Made by a program: the position numbers and the translations under genes. Shown one piece after another: positions 34,746 through 42,952 of a stretch of 64,000 nt of DNA. Numbering within the stretch: the stretch's first letter is position 1; each line of letters starts with the position of its first letter. This DNA is from Rugamonas aquatica (GTDB taxonomy: Bacteria > Pseudomonadota > Gammaproteobacteria > Burkholderiales > Burkholderiaceae_D): positions 62,001-126,000 of the forward strand of contig NZ_WHUG01000014.1 of the NCBI RefSeq assembly GCF_009380215.1, given 5' to 3'. Below the pieces are notes generated by a model. The model searched no databases. It was not told the DNA's origin and worked only from the letters and a program-made list of their open reading frames with translations.

Positions 34746-37418
34746 TCACAGCTTGGCGCGCAGACCCAGGTAGAAGGTGCGGCCGTTCGAGTAGAACGCG
34801 CGCGGCTGGTCAGGCGTTTCCGCGTACATCTTGATGGTGGTGTTGGTCAGGTTCAGCGCATCGAAGGTGATGGTCAGCTGCTCGTTGATCTTGTAGTTCA
34901 ACGAGCCGGCCAGATTGCCCGCGCCCTTCACGTGCTGGCTGGCGCCACGGTCCACGCCGGCCTTGTAGCTGGAGCGGTAGTTGTACGCCAGACGGGCGCT
35001 GAACTTCGCATCCTCATAGAAGCCGGTGATGTTGTAGGTGCTCTTCGACGAGTTCAACAGCTCGGAACCGTCGGCCAGCTTGCCATCCGCGTAGGTGTAG
35101 TTGGCCAGCACGCCGAAGCTGCTGAACAGCGGCTGCTGGTAGCTCAGCTCCACGCCCTTGTTCTTGCCGCTGGTGGTGAATGGCGACGTGATCTGGTACT
35201 CCGTCATCTTGTTCTGCTTGTTGTTGAAGAAGGTGCCCACGCTGCCACCTTGCGCCACCACCGACACCAGGTCCATGTAGAACAGGCCTGCCGACAGCGA
35301 GGACTTCGGCGCGAAGTACCACTCGGCGCTGACTTCCGCATTGTTGGAGCGTACCGGATCGAGGTTGACGTTGCCGCCGGTGGCGCTGAGCGCATCGTCG
35401 TTCAGCGATACCGAGCCGCCCAGCGCGCTGTAGTCGGGACGCGAAATCGCCCGCGACAGTGCGCCGCGCACCACCAGGTCTTTGTTCACGTCGTACTTGA
35501 TGTTGGCGCTAGGCAGTACGTCGTTGTAGGTGCGTTCGAACGTGGTCGGGGTGTAGTCGCCGAAGGCCGAGCCTTTGATCGGGTTGGTGCCGCCGGACAG
35601 GTTGACGATCGAGGTCTGCTTGGTACGCACGCCGCGCAGGCCGACGTTGCCGCTCCAGCTGTCGCCAGCCAGGTTGGCCATGCCGTATATCGCGGTGGTT
35701 TTCTCGTTGACCTTGAATTCATCCTGCCAGTTGTGGCGTGCAACGAAGTCGATCACGCGGTTGCCCGGTACCGCGCCCCATGCGCCCAGCGCCGCGCCGT
35801 CATAGCGGAAGTAAGCCGACGACAGGCCGCCGCCCAGGTTGGAGGCGAAGTCGCTCGGATACTGCTGGCCGCTCCATGCCGGGCCGGGATTGGTGCCGCC
35901 CAGCGGACCCAGTTTGGATTCCAGCGGGTGCTCGGCGCTGCGTTTGTGGTCGGTCAGGCGGACGCCGAACTTGACCGAGTCGAACACGCCCTGGCTGATG
36001 CGCAGGTCGCCGTCCAGCTGGGCGTAGTGTTCCTTGTCGATCGATTGCGATTCGCCGCCGCCGGCCCAGGCCGTGCTGCCAGGCGTGGTGGTGACGCCGC
36101 CGGGGTAGGAGACCGAGGCCGGGCTCAGACCGTTCAGCTGATAGGTCATGCCGCCGCTGACGTTGTTCTGGTAGTAGACGTCGCCGTGGTCCCAGCCTTC
36201 GCCGTGGGTCATGCCGGCCTTGCCGCTCAGGGTCAGGTCTTGCGTCGCGCGGTACCTGAAGTTGAAGTCGACGTAATAGGCCTCGCCGCCGGCATCAGGA
36301 CGGTAGATGTTGTCGACCTCGCCCGAGTTGGTGGCGAAGCTGGCGGCGGTGATGGTATTGCCCTTGACGGTGTAGGCGGTCGGCACGCGGTTGTCGCGGT
36401 TGAACGAGTTGCCGGGAGCGGCCAGCCAGTTGGTGTTCTGATGCGGTGCATCCAGCTTGGAGTAGAAGCCGTTCAGGTCCAGCGTCAGTTCTTTCGACGG
36501 CTTGATCTCGACGTCGAAGGCGCCGCCTTCGCGTTTTTTCTTTTGCTCGAACAGCGATGCGCCGATGAAGGTCGGCACGTACAGGCCGGCCAGCGCCGGA
36601 TTGGCCTTGGCGGCCGCGCTGTTCTTACCGACCGTCACATAGCCCAGGACTTCCTGGCCATCGCGGCGCACGGTGGTTTTTTCGGAGAAGGCTTGCACCA
36701 GCACGCCGACGGTGTTGGTGTCGTTCTTCCAGTTGAACAGGCCGGAGAATTGCGGCTCGGTCTTCTTGGCCAGATCGTTGTACACGGCTTGCACCGATGC
36801 TTCCAGCGTCAGCGCTTTCTTGAATTCCAGCGGACGGCGGGTGATGACGTCGATGGCGCCGGAGACGCCGCCTTCGACCAGGTCGGCGGTCTGCGATTTA
36901 TGCACGACGATGGAGCTGACCAGTTCGGACGGCAGCAGCGAGAAGCTGCTGGAACGGCCGACGTTGCCGCCGAATTGGTTCAGCACGAACCAGTCGCCGG
37001 TGCTGATGGCATGGCCGTTGAACAGGGTTTGTTGCAGGGAAGGGCTGGTGCCGCGCAGACTGACGCGGTCGTTCTCGCCGAAACCGCCCTCGCCGCCGGC
37101 GGAGGACTGGATGTTGACGCCCGGCAGACGCTGGATGGCGTCGGCGACGTTCTTGTCCGGCATCTTGCCGATGTCTTCGGCGGTGACGACTTCGACCACC
37201 GAGTCGGCATTGCGTTTTTGCTTCAGCGACTGTTCCAGGGCGGCGCGTACGCCCGAAACGGTCACGATGGCTGTCGGCTCATCAGGTTGCGTCGCCTGTT
37301 GCGCCATGGCCGGCGTCGCCAGGACGGCGCCGGCGATCATCAAACCGACCGCGGCTGCGATCGGGGTCAGGCCGGCGCGGGCCGGCGTAGTAGTTGCTGC
37401 GTGCTGTTGAAACTTCAT
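34746..37418 (-). CDS. TonB-dependent receptor, oligosaccharide-type
   Basis: An 890-residue outer-membrane transporter with a signal peptide (AVGLMIAGAVLATPAMA). The plug has VVTAEDIGKMPDKNVADAIQRLPGVNI and RVSLRGTSPSLQQTLFNGHAI; the barrel ends in the outer-membrane signature Phe-rich strand (NGRTFYLGLRAKL). The plug wording matches the Caulobacter-type family of receptors, many of which import plant or chitin oligosaccharides. A GntR regulator of the HutC/NagQ kind is divergent and probably controls it. The start at 37418 gives a normal signal peptide; a longer frame to 37598 does not. Confidence 0.9.
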   Translation of the reverse strand: MKFQQHAATTTPARAGLTPIAAAVGLMIAGAVLATPAMAQQATQPDEPTAIVTVSGVRAALEQSLKQKRNADSVVEVVTAEDIGKMPDKNVADAIQRLPGVNIQSSAGGEGGFGENDRVSLRGTSPSLQQTLFNGHAISTGDWFVLNQFGGNVGRSSSFSLLPSELVSSIVVHKSQTADLVEGGVSGAIDVITRRPLEFKKALTLEASVQAVYNDLAKKTEPQFSGLFNWKNDTNTVGVLVQAFSEKTTVRRDGQEVLGYVTVGKNSAAAKANPALAGLYVPTFIGASLFEQKKKREGGAFDVEIKPSKELTLDLNGFYSKLDAPHQNTNWLAAPGNSFNRDNRVPTAYTVKGNTITAASFATNSGEVDNIYRPDAGGEAYYVDFNFRYRATQDLTLSGKAGMTHGEGWDHGDVYYQNNVSGGMTYQLNGLSPASVSYPGGVTTTPGSTAWAGGGESQSIDKEHYAQLDGDLRISQGVFDSVKFGVRLTDHKRSAEHPLESKLGPLGGTNPGPAWSGQQYPSDFASNLGGGLSSAYFRYDGAALGAWGAVPGNRVIDFVARHNWQDEFKVNEKTTAIYGMANLAGDSWSGNVGLRGVRTKQTSIVNLSGGTNPIKGSAFGDYTPTTFERTYNDVLPSANIKYDVNKDLVVRGALSRAISRPDYSALGGSVSLNDDALSATGGNVNLDPVRSNNAEVSAEWYFAPKSSLSAGLFYMDLVSVVAQGGSVGTFFNNKQNKMTEYQITSPFTTSGKNKGVELSYQQPLFSSFGVLANYTYADGKLADGSELLNSSKSTYNITGFYEDAKFSARLAYNYRSSYKAGVDRGASQHVKGAGNLAGSLNYKINEQLTITFDALNLTNTTIKMYAETPDQPRAFYSNGRTFYLGLRAKL

Positions 37419-37544
37419 TGCCAATCTCCAATATGGCCCTAGCTTGAGCCTGTTCACTTCTTGTGATGATGAATCTTTCGCAAGATTCCCCCTTGCAAAC
37501 CAAACAACAAAACCAGTTCGATGCCAATATACTGTAAACAATGA

Positions 37545-37684
37545 TACCAAAGCGCTACCAGTTACAAAATAATTGTGATTGTGGTGCTTTTTAGACAAAA
37601 AATGCCTTAGTATTCACCGTATTGGTGCAAATAATTAAAAATACACCAATGTTTCCGTAATATTTTGGTACTAAATTGGTACTT
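37545..37684. promoter_or_regulatory. TTGGTA half-sites, probable GntR operator region
   Basis: TTGGTACT occurs at 37665-37672 and 37676-37683, one helical turn apart, and its inverted form TACCAA at 37545-37550. GntR/HutC-family operators often use TGGT/ACCA half-sites. The region lies between the divergent receptor and regulator genes, and the rest of 37419-37706 is AT-rich without a gene. Confidence 0.5.
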
Positions 37685-37706
37685 GTTTGTGGGCAGAGGG
37701 AATCAA

Positions 37707-38450
37707 ATGGTGACGCTAACCAACATCATGCAGGTGCTGAGCGAGAGCAGCAGCTTGCCGCTGTATCACCAGTTGCAGCGCGCCTTGCGCGAGGCCATCG
37801 CCCAGCGCGTGCTGCTGCCGGACGACGCCCTGCCGCCGGAGCGCAAGCTGGCCACCGATTTGAACGTGTCGCGGCTGACGGTGCGCAAGGCGCTGGACGG
37901 CCTGGTGGCGGAGGGCTTGCTGGTGCGGCGTCCCGGCTCCGGCAACTTCATCAACCACACCCGCATCGAGCAGAATTTTTCCAAGCTCACCTCGTTTTCC
38001 GAGGACATGCGCGCGCGTGGCCGCCGCCCCAGCAGCAAGTGGCTGCACCGCGCCGTCGGCATCGCCACCAGCGAGGAGGCGGTGCGGCTGCGGCTCAGCC
38101 CGGGCGAGCAGGTCTACCGTTTCCACCGCATCCGCTATGCCGACGACACGCCGATGTGCGTGGAGTACGCGACCGTGCCCGGCTGTTTTCTGCCGTCGAT
38201 GGAGTCGGTGGACAAATCGATGTACGAAGCCTTGAACCGCTACGGCAACCGGCCGGTGCGCGCCTTGCAGCGCTTGTCGGCGTTGCTGCTGAGTGCGGAG
38301 CAGGCGCGGTTGCTGGACGCGAAGGAGGCCGATGCGGGGCTGGCCATCGAACGCTTGGGTTTCCTGTCCGACGGCCGGGTGGTGGAGTTTTGCCGCTCCT
38401 ACTTCCGCGGCGATGCCTACGATTTCGTGGCGGAGCTCAGCTCGGTCTGA
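37707..38450 (+). CDS. GntR-family regulator with UTRA domain (HutC/NagQ-like)
   Basis: A 247-residue repressor. The N-terminal winged helix is LPLYHQLQRALREAIAQRVLLPDDALPPERKLATDLNVSRLTVRKALDGL (15-65 region), followed by VRRPGSGNF; the effector-binding UTRA domain runs from about 90 on (KLTSFSEDMRARGRRPSSKW; VYRFHRIRYADDTPMCVEYATVP). UTRA regulators sense sugar phosphates or histidine products. Facing a receptor gene, a sugar such as GlcNAc is plausible but unproved. Its end overlaps the hydrolase gene on the other strand by 34 bases. Confidence 0.88.
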   Translation: MVTLTNIMQVLSESSSLPLYHQLQRALREAIAQRVLLPDDALPPERKLATDLNVSRLTVRKALDGLVAEGLLVRRPGSGNFINHTRIEQNFSKLTSFSEDMRARGRRPSSKWLHRAVGIATSEEAVRLRLSPGEQVYRFHRIRYADDTPMCVEYATVPGCFLPSMESVDKSMYEALNRYGNRPVRALQRLSALLLSAEQARLLDAKEADAGLAIERLGFLSDGRVVEFCRSYFRGDAYDFVAELSSV

Positions 38451-39295
38451 AGCTGAAGCTGAAGCCAGGCCAGCGCGTCTTCCCACAGCGGCTGCGCGCT
38501 GGCCCGGAAGTAGCCCATGTGGCCGATGGCGCCGATGCCGGCGCGGGCCGGGTCGATGTCGGCGGTGGCGACGCTGGCGTTGCGGTAGCCTGCCATGAAG
38601 GCGTCGCGCGAGGCGGGCGGCGCCCACAAATCGTCCAGCGCGTTGACCGCCATCACCGGCATGCGCACGCGGTCGTAGCTGCTGCGGATGTCGCCCATCC
38701 TCGGATCGTCGAAGAAGTAGCGCGGAAAGCCGCACCAGCGTTTCCACTGGCGGTAGACCGACAGCGGCAAATCCTCTCCCATGCCCAGCTTGCTCCACGC
38801 CAGGTAGCCGTGCCAGCGCGTCAGCAGCGGGCCGGCGATGTGCCAGGTGATCCAGACCTTGATGCGTTCCAGCGGCGGCATCCAGCCGTGCCAGCCGGCG
38901 CTGGTGCCGAACAGGTAGCAGGCGGCGATCTTGTGCTGGTTGGGCAACAGGCCGAGCGCGTGGCCGCCGTAGGAATGGCCAACCATCAGCAACGGCAGCG
39001 CTTCGTCGGCCATGTAGTCGACGGCGGCGGCCAGGTCGAGCCGGCCCCAGTCCAGGTAGTCGACGTCGAAGCCCTTCAGCGTGGCCGGGCGGGACAGGCC
39101 GATGCCGCGATAGTCCAGCGTCAGCACGCGGTAGCCGCGCGCGGCGGCGAACTCGGCGAAGCGGCGGTAGTAGCCCTGCGGCACGCCGGTGGCGCTGGCG
39201 ACCATCAGCTGCGCCTTCGCTGCGCCGGCGGCCGGGTAGAGCGTGGCGACGACCGGGTAGCCGTCGGCCGCTTTCAGGGTGAGCTGCTTAGTCAT
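38417..39295 (-). CDS. alpha/beta hydrolase with GHSYGG motif
   Basis: A 292-residue soluble hydrolase: VLTLDYRGIGLSRPA, then the nucleophile elbow MVGHSYGGHALG with Ser near 105. It matches the conserved family of hydrolases annotated only as predicted alpha/beta hydrolases. Its start overlaps the stop of the TetR gene by 8 bases, so the regulator and hydrolase form an operon, probably self-repressed through the palindrome at 39888. Confidence 0.82.
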   Translation of the reverse strand: MTKQLTLKAADGYPVVATLYPAAGAAKAQLMVASATGVPQGYYRRFAEFAAARGYRVLTLDYRGIGLSRPATLKGFDVDYLDWGRLDLAAAVDYMADEALPLLMVGHSYGGHALGLLPNQHKIAACYLFGTSAGWHGWMPPLERIKVWITWHIAGPLLTRWHGYLAWSKLGMGEDLPLSVYRQWKRWCGFPRYFFDDPRMGDIRSSYDRVRMPVMAVNALDDLWAPPASRDAFMAGYRNASVATADIDPARAGIGAIGHMGYFRASAQPLWEDALAWLQLQLQTELSSATKS

Positions 39296-39875
39296 GAACG
39301 TTTCCTTGAAGTTGGGTGCGCAGCAGCGGGAACAGCGTGGCGCTGACCAGTTCCATCGGCGCCACGCTGCCGGCCACGCGGGCTTGCAGCAGCGCGCCTT
39401 CGTAGGCGGCCACGATCAGCGCGGCCAGGCCGGCGGCGTTGGCGATTTTCCCCGACGCCTGGAAGGCCAGCGCCAGTCGCTCGCGGATGGCGGCGAAGCC
39501 GTCGGCCAGCGCCTTGCGGATGGCGATGTCGTCCACCTCCGATTCCAGCGCCACCGTGGCCAGCGGGCAGCCGCGCTGGAAACCGCTGGCGGCCAGCAGC
39601 TGCTGGGCGCGGGTGGTCCAGAGTTCCAGTGCGGCCACCGGGTCGGAGGCGGCGGGCAGCAGCTTGTCGAGCAGGGCGCACAGTTCGGCCACCTGCTGTT
39701 CGATGGCGGCCACGGCCAGTTCGGTTTTGCCGCCCGGGAAGTGGTGGTACAGGCCGCCCTTGGGCGTGCCGGCGGCGGCCAGGATCTCGCTCAGGCCGAC
39801 GCCGTGCAAGCCCTTGCGTTGCAGCGCGTCGCCCATGGCGCGGATCAGGCGGTCTCGGGTAGGTGGGGTGGTCAT
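39288..39875 (-). CDS. TetR/AcrR-family regulator, LmrA/YxaF-like
   Basis: A 195-residue repressor. The N-terminal helix-turn-helix spans about 8-55 (RDRLIRAMGDALQRKGLHGVGLSEILAAAGTPKGGLYHHFPGGKTEL), the wording of the LmrA/YxaF branch. The C-terminal helical domain binds an unknown ligand. The ATG at 39875 sits 12 bases before a perfect palindrome, which is its likely operator. Confidence 0.9.
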   Translation of the reverse strand: MTTPPTRDRLIRAMGDALQRKGLHGVGLSEILAAAGTPKGGLYHHFPGGKTELAVAAIEQQVAELCALLDKLLPAASDPVAALELWTTRAQQLLAASGFQRGCPLATVALESEVDDIAIRKALADGFAAIRERLALAFQASGKIANAAGLAALIVAAYEGALLQARVAGSVAPMELVSATLFPLLRTQLQGNVHD

Positions 39876-39887
39876 GGGTTTACTGTA

Positions 39888-39903
39888 CAGACCGGTCGGT
39901 CTG
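39888..39903. promoter_or_regulatory. palindromic TetR operator
   Basis: CAGACCG-GT-CGGTCTG is a perfect 7+2+7 palindrome just upstream of the TetR gene. AGACCG..CGGTCT is typical of this regulator family. Confidence 0.75.
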
Positions 39904-39925
39904 CTGGCAAGCGAAAAAAAACGAA

Positions 39926-40026
39926 GTCGTTCCCGCGAAGGCGGGAACCCATAGGCCGCGTGCGTGCCGGCTCAGTATGGAGGGAATTCATCCAGTGCAT
40001 GGATTCCCGCCTGCGCGGGAATGACG
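39926..40026. repeat. paired inverted REP-like repeat
   Basis: A hairpin unit built on TCCCGCGAAGGCGGGA at 39931-39946 is followed by an inverted partner TTCCCGCCTGCGCGGGAA at 40004-40021, about 55 bases apart. The CATTCCCGC..GCGGGAAT style is a widespread bacterial repeat, probably dispersed in this genome. It lies between the TetR gene leader and the fRMsr stop. Confidence 0.65.
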
Positions 40027-40029
40027 TGC

Positions 40030-40536
40030 TTAGGCCAGCGTGGCTTCGAGGATCTTGACCAGCATCTCGATGCCGTCGGCGTCGGTCTGGTCGAAGCGGT
40101 TCGGCAGCGGGCTGTCGAGGTCGAATACGCCGACGATCTCGCCACCGGCGCCGCGCACCGGCACCACCAGCTCCGAGCGCGAGTTGACGTCGCAGGCGAT
40201 GTGGCCCGGGAATACATGCACATCCGGCACGACGATGGACTTGCCTTCCACCACGGTGGTGCCGCAGACGCCGCGCCCCTTCTTGATGCGGATGCAGGCC
40301 GGCTTGCCCTGGAACGGTCCCAGTACCAGCTCGTCGCCCTTGAGGAAGTAGAAGCCCGCCCAGTTCAAGCCCGGCATGCTGTTGAATACCAGCGAGCTGA
40401 AATTGGCGGTGTTGGCGATCAGGTCGCGCTCGCCGTGCACCAGGCCGGTCAGCTGCGAACGCAGGTCGTCGAACATGGCGAGCTTGGCGGCGGGAGTGTC
40501 GGTGCCGTAGGCGGTGTCGCTGAGGGTGAAAGTCAT
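40030..40536 (-). CDS. msrC: free methionine-(R)-sulfoxide reductase, GAF fold
   Basis: A 168-residue GAF-domain enzyme. It has the three active-site cysteines of fRMsr: in KPACIRIKKG, GRGVCGTTV and GHIACDVNSRSE, and the surrounding NWAGFYFLKGDELVLGPFQG and GVFDLDSP are diagnostic. It reduces free Met-(R)-sulfoxide with thioredoxin, part of oxidative damage repair. A REP-like repeat follows its stop. Confidence 0.92.
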   Translation of the reverse strand: MTFTLSDTAYGTDTPAAKLAMFDDLRSQLTGLVHGERDLIANTANFSSLVFNSMPGLNWAGFYFLKGDELVLGPFQGKPACIRIKKGRGVCGTTVVEGKSIVVPDVHVFPGHIACDVNSRSELVVPVRGAGGEIVGVFDLDSPLPNRFDQTDADGIEMLVKILEATLA

Positions 40537-40603
40537 GATGTTCTTCTAAGAAAAATATGCCGAGGACGATATGGTAGCCGTTTCCGCGCCGGCCCGCTGC
40601 GGA

Positions 40604-41485
40604 TCAGCCCAGCGTCTCGCTGGCCAGGCGCCGCAGCAGGGCGGCGGCGGGATGGCCGTCGGCGACGATCAGGCCCAGGCCGGCCGCCAGTTCGTCGCCT
40701 TCCTTCAGCTTGCGGTAGGACACGCCGCTGCGGCTGATCGCCGCGAACGAGGCCGGCAGCAGCGCCATGCCCTTGCCGGCCGCCACATCGCTGAGCAGCA
40801 CATGATGGTCGTGCGGCTCCAGCAGGAAGCGCGGCGCGAAGCCGTGGCGGCGGAACACGGCGTGGCTGTGGTCGAAGAAGGCCGGCTGGCGCGCGCGCTC
40901 GAACCAGTACACCGGCTGGTCTTGCAGGTCGGCCAGCGACAGGCTGCGGCGCTTGGCCAGCGGATGGCGGCTGGCCAGCGCGACCAGCGTCGGCTGCTTG
41001 CCCAGCTGGAGCACGGGCAGGTCGAAGGTCTTGGTCGGCAGCGCGATGATGGCCGCGTCCAGCCGTCGCGCGCGCAGGCGGGCCACCAGGCGCGGCGAGG
41101 CGTCGAACACGGTGTCCAGCGCGGCGCCGTCCATTGAAGCCGTCACGCCGTCGGTGAAGGCGCGGAACAGGTCGGACTCCATCGACGATGTCATGCCCAG
41201 CCGCAGCCGCGTGGCGGGCTGGCGCATCTGCAGCGCCTGTTCGGCCTGCTCCAGCAGCGCCAGGATGCGCAGCGCGCGCGGCAGCAGTTCGGTGGCGGCA
41301 GGCGTCAGCGCGACGTGCTGGGTGTCGCGCTCGAACAGGCGCACGCCGAGGCGTTCCTCCAGCAGCTGCACGGCGCGGCTCAGCGGCGGTTGCGTCATGT
41401 GCAGCTGCTCGGCGGCCTGGCGGAAGTTCAGGCACTGGGCGACGGCGACGAAGATCTCCAGTGCGTGGGTGTCGAGTTTTCTCAT
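40604..41485 (-). CDS. LysR-family transcriptional regulator
   Basis: A 293-residue LTTR. The winged helix-turn-helix covers residues 1-62 (DTHALEIFVAVAQCLNFRQAAEQLHMTQPPLSRAVQLLEERLGVRLF), followed by the effector domain from about 90. It is divergent from the aldo/keto reductase gene, the usual arrangement for a LysR regulator and its target, and a perfect inverted repeat overlaps its start region. Confidence 0.9.
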   Translation of the reverse strand: MRKLDTHALEIFVAVAQCLNFRQAAEQLHMTQPPLSRAVQLLEERLGVRLFERDTQHVALTPAATELLPRALRILALLEQAEQALQMRQPATRLRLGMTSSMESDLFRAFTDGVTASMDGAALDTVFDASPRLVARLRARRLDAAIIALPTKTFDLPVLQLGKQPTLVALASRHPLAKRRSLSLADLQDQPVYWFERARQPAFFDHSHAVFRRHGFAPRFLLEPHDHHVLLSDVAAGKGMALLPASFAAISRSGVSYRKLKEGDELAAGLGLIVADGHPAAALLRRLASETLG

Positions 41486-41503
41486 GATACCGAAAAGGTA
41501 TCA
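41485..41503. promoter_or_regulatory. LysR-type operator between divergent genes
   Basis: TGATACC-GAAAA-GGTATCA is a perfect 7+5+7 inverted repeat containing the T-N11-A signature of LysR binding sites. It begins at the regulator start codon and lies 71 bases before the aldo/keto reductase start. Confidence 0.7.
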
Positions 41504-41573
41504 CGATTTTGCACATTCCGCGCGCCGTCCATGCTGGCTAGACTCGCCTGCATCGACAAACAAGGAGGTCAGC

Positions 41574-42527
41574 ATGAAAAAATTATCGGGCATTGGTTTG
41601 GGCTGCATGGGCATGTCGGAGTTCTACGGCGCCACCGACGACGCGCAATCGCTGGCGACGCTGGAAGCGGCTTACGAGGCCGGCGTCACGCTGTACGACA
41701 CGGCCGATTCCTACGGCGCCGGCCACAACGAAGAGCTGCTGGGCCGCTTCCTGCGCGGCAAGCGCGAGCATGTCACGCTGGCCACCAAGTTCGGCCTGGT
41801 GCGCAAGGCCGGCAACTACGAGCGCCGCATCGACAACTCGCCGGCCTATATCCGCGAGGCGTGCGAAGCGTCGCTGCGGCGGCTGCATGTCGAGCATATC
41901 GATTTATACTATATGCACCGTTTGAACCTGGCGGAGACGCCGCTGGAATCCTCGATGGAGGCGCTGGCGCAACTGGTCCGCGAAGGCAAGATCGGCAGCA
42001 TCGGCCTGTGCGAAGTATCGCCCGCCACCTTGCGCCGCGCCGCCGCCGTGCATCCGGTGGCGGCCGTGCAAAGCGAGTACTCGCTGTGGACGCGCGACCC
42101 GGAGGACGGCGTGCTGGACGCCTGCCGCGAAGTGGGCGCCGTGTTCTGCGCCTACAGCCCGCTGGGCCGCGGCTTCCTGACGGGCAAGGTGATGCCGCTG
42201 GAGGAGGGCGATTTCCGCAAGTTCAGCCCGCGCTTCGCCGGGGACAACCTGGCCGCCAACCAGCGCATCGTCGACATCGTGCGCGAGATCGCCGCCGGCA
42301 AGGGCTGCACGCCGGCCCAGCTGGCGCTGGCCTGGCTGCTGGCGCAGGGCGACGACATCGTGCCCATCCCCGGCACCAAGCGCATCCCGTATCTGCTGGA
42401 GAACCTGGGCGCGCTGCGCGTGCAGCTGAGCGGCGAGGAACTGGCGCGCATCGGCGCTGCGCTGCCGCCCGGCATCGCCGCCGGCGAACGCTATCCGCTC
42501 GAAGGCATGAAGGGACTCAACTCTTAA
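41574..42527 (+). CDS. aldo/keto reductase
   Basis: A 317-residue NADPH-dependent oxidoreductase of the (beta/alpha)8 barrel AKR type. The active site shows the Asp/Tyr in LYDTADSYGAGHNEELLG (about 45-60), the Lys in ATKFGL and the His in IDLYYMHR. NADPH-binding residues lie in the PIPGTKRIPYL stretch near 265-275. This subgroup is close to AKR13, including YghZ-like reductases. The ribosome site AAGGAGG is strong. The LysR gene upstream probably controls it. Confidence 0.9.
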   Translation: MKKLSGIGLGCMGMSEFYGATDDAQSLATLEAAYEAGVTLYDTADSYGAGHNEELLGRFLRGKREHVTLATKFGLVRKAGNYERRIDNSPAYIREACEASLRRLHVEHIDLYYMHRLNLAETPLESSMEALAQLVREGKIGSIGLCEVSPATLRRAAAVHPVAAVQSEYSLWTRDPEDGVLDACREVGAVFCAYSPLGRGFLTGKVMPLEEGDFRKFSPRFAGDNLAANQRIVDIVREIAAGKGCTPAQLALAWLLAQGDDIVPIPGTKRIPYLLENLGALRVQLSGEELARIGAALPPGIAAGERYPLEGMKGLNS

Positions 42528-42672
42528 CGACTCCTAGCCGTTTTCCGTGACACTCCTACGATAGTTGTAGGCAGCCTCCGATGGCGTGCGCGCGCCGCCC
42601 GCGATACTCTGGAGGCGGTGCGCTGCGGTTCGCCCGTCCAGCGATTTGTTGAACAGAGAAAACGGATTACCT

Positions 42673-42879
42673 ATGTCAACCAGAAAAAAGAACGCCGTCC
42701 TACCGCGTCAGGGAAAGCAGGGAGCACTGTCCAGGGAAGAAAAAACTGTGCCATACGGGCCGCCAAGGGTGTCGTCGTATATCGACGCCCTGCTGATGGT
42801 GGGCGAGGAGCACGTCGTCATCAATCAGAACGTTAACGACAATATAGGATTCATGACCGAATATATCGATACTGTCTGA
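42673..42879 (+). CDS. hypothetical protein, 68 residues
   Basis: A small soluble protein: a basic, lysine-rich start (MSTRKKNAVLPRQGKQG) and a more acidic end (GEEHVVINQNVNDNIGFMTEYIDTV). No signal peptide, membrane helix or known family. The leader from 42528 holds a CCTAC..GTAGG inverted repeat also found in part upstream of other stress-type genes here. The start is the ATG nearest the conserved-looking run; a longer frame begins at 42586. Confidence 0.55.
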   Translation: MSTRKKNAVLPRQGKQGALSREEKTVPYGPPRVSSYIDALLMVGEEHVVINQNVNDNIGFMTEYIDTV

Positions 42880-42952
42880 GCTGGGTGCGTTGGCTGACAG
42901 ATAGGCTTGCCGGGAGGCGCTAATATCGGACATCGAATTTTGAAAGCAAGCC

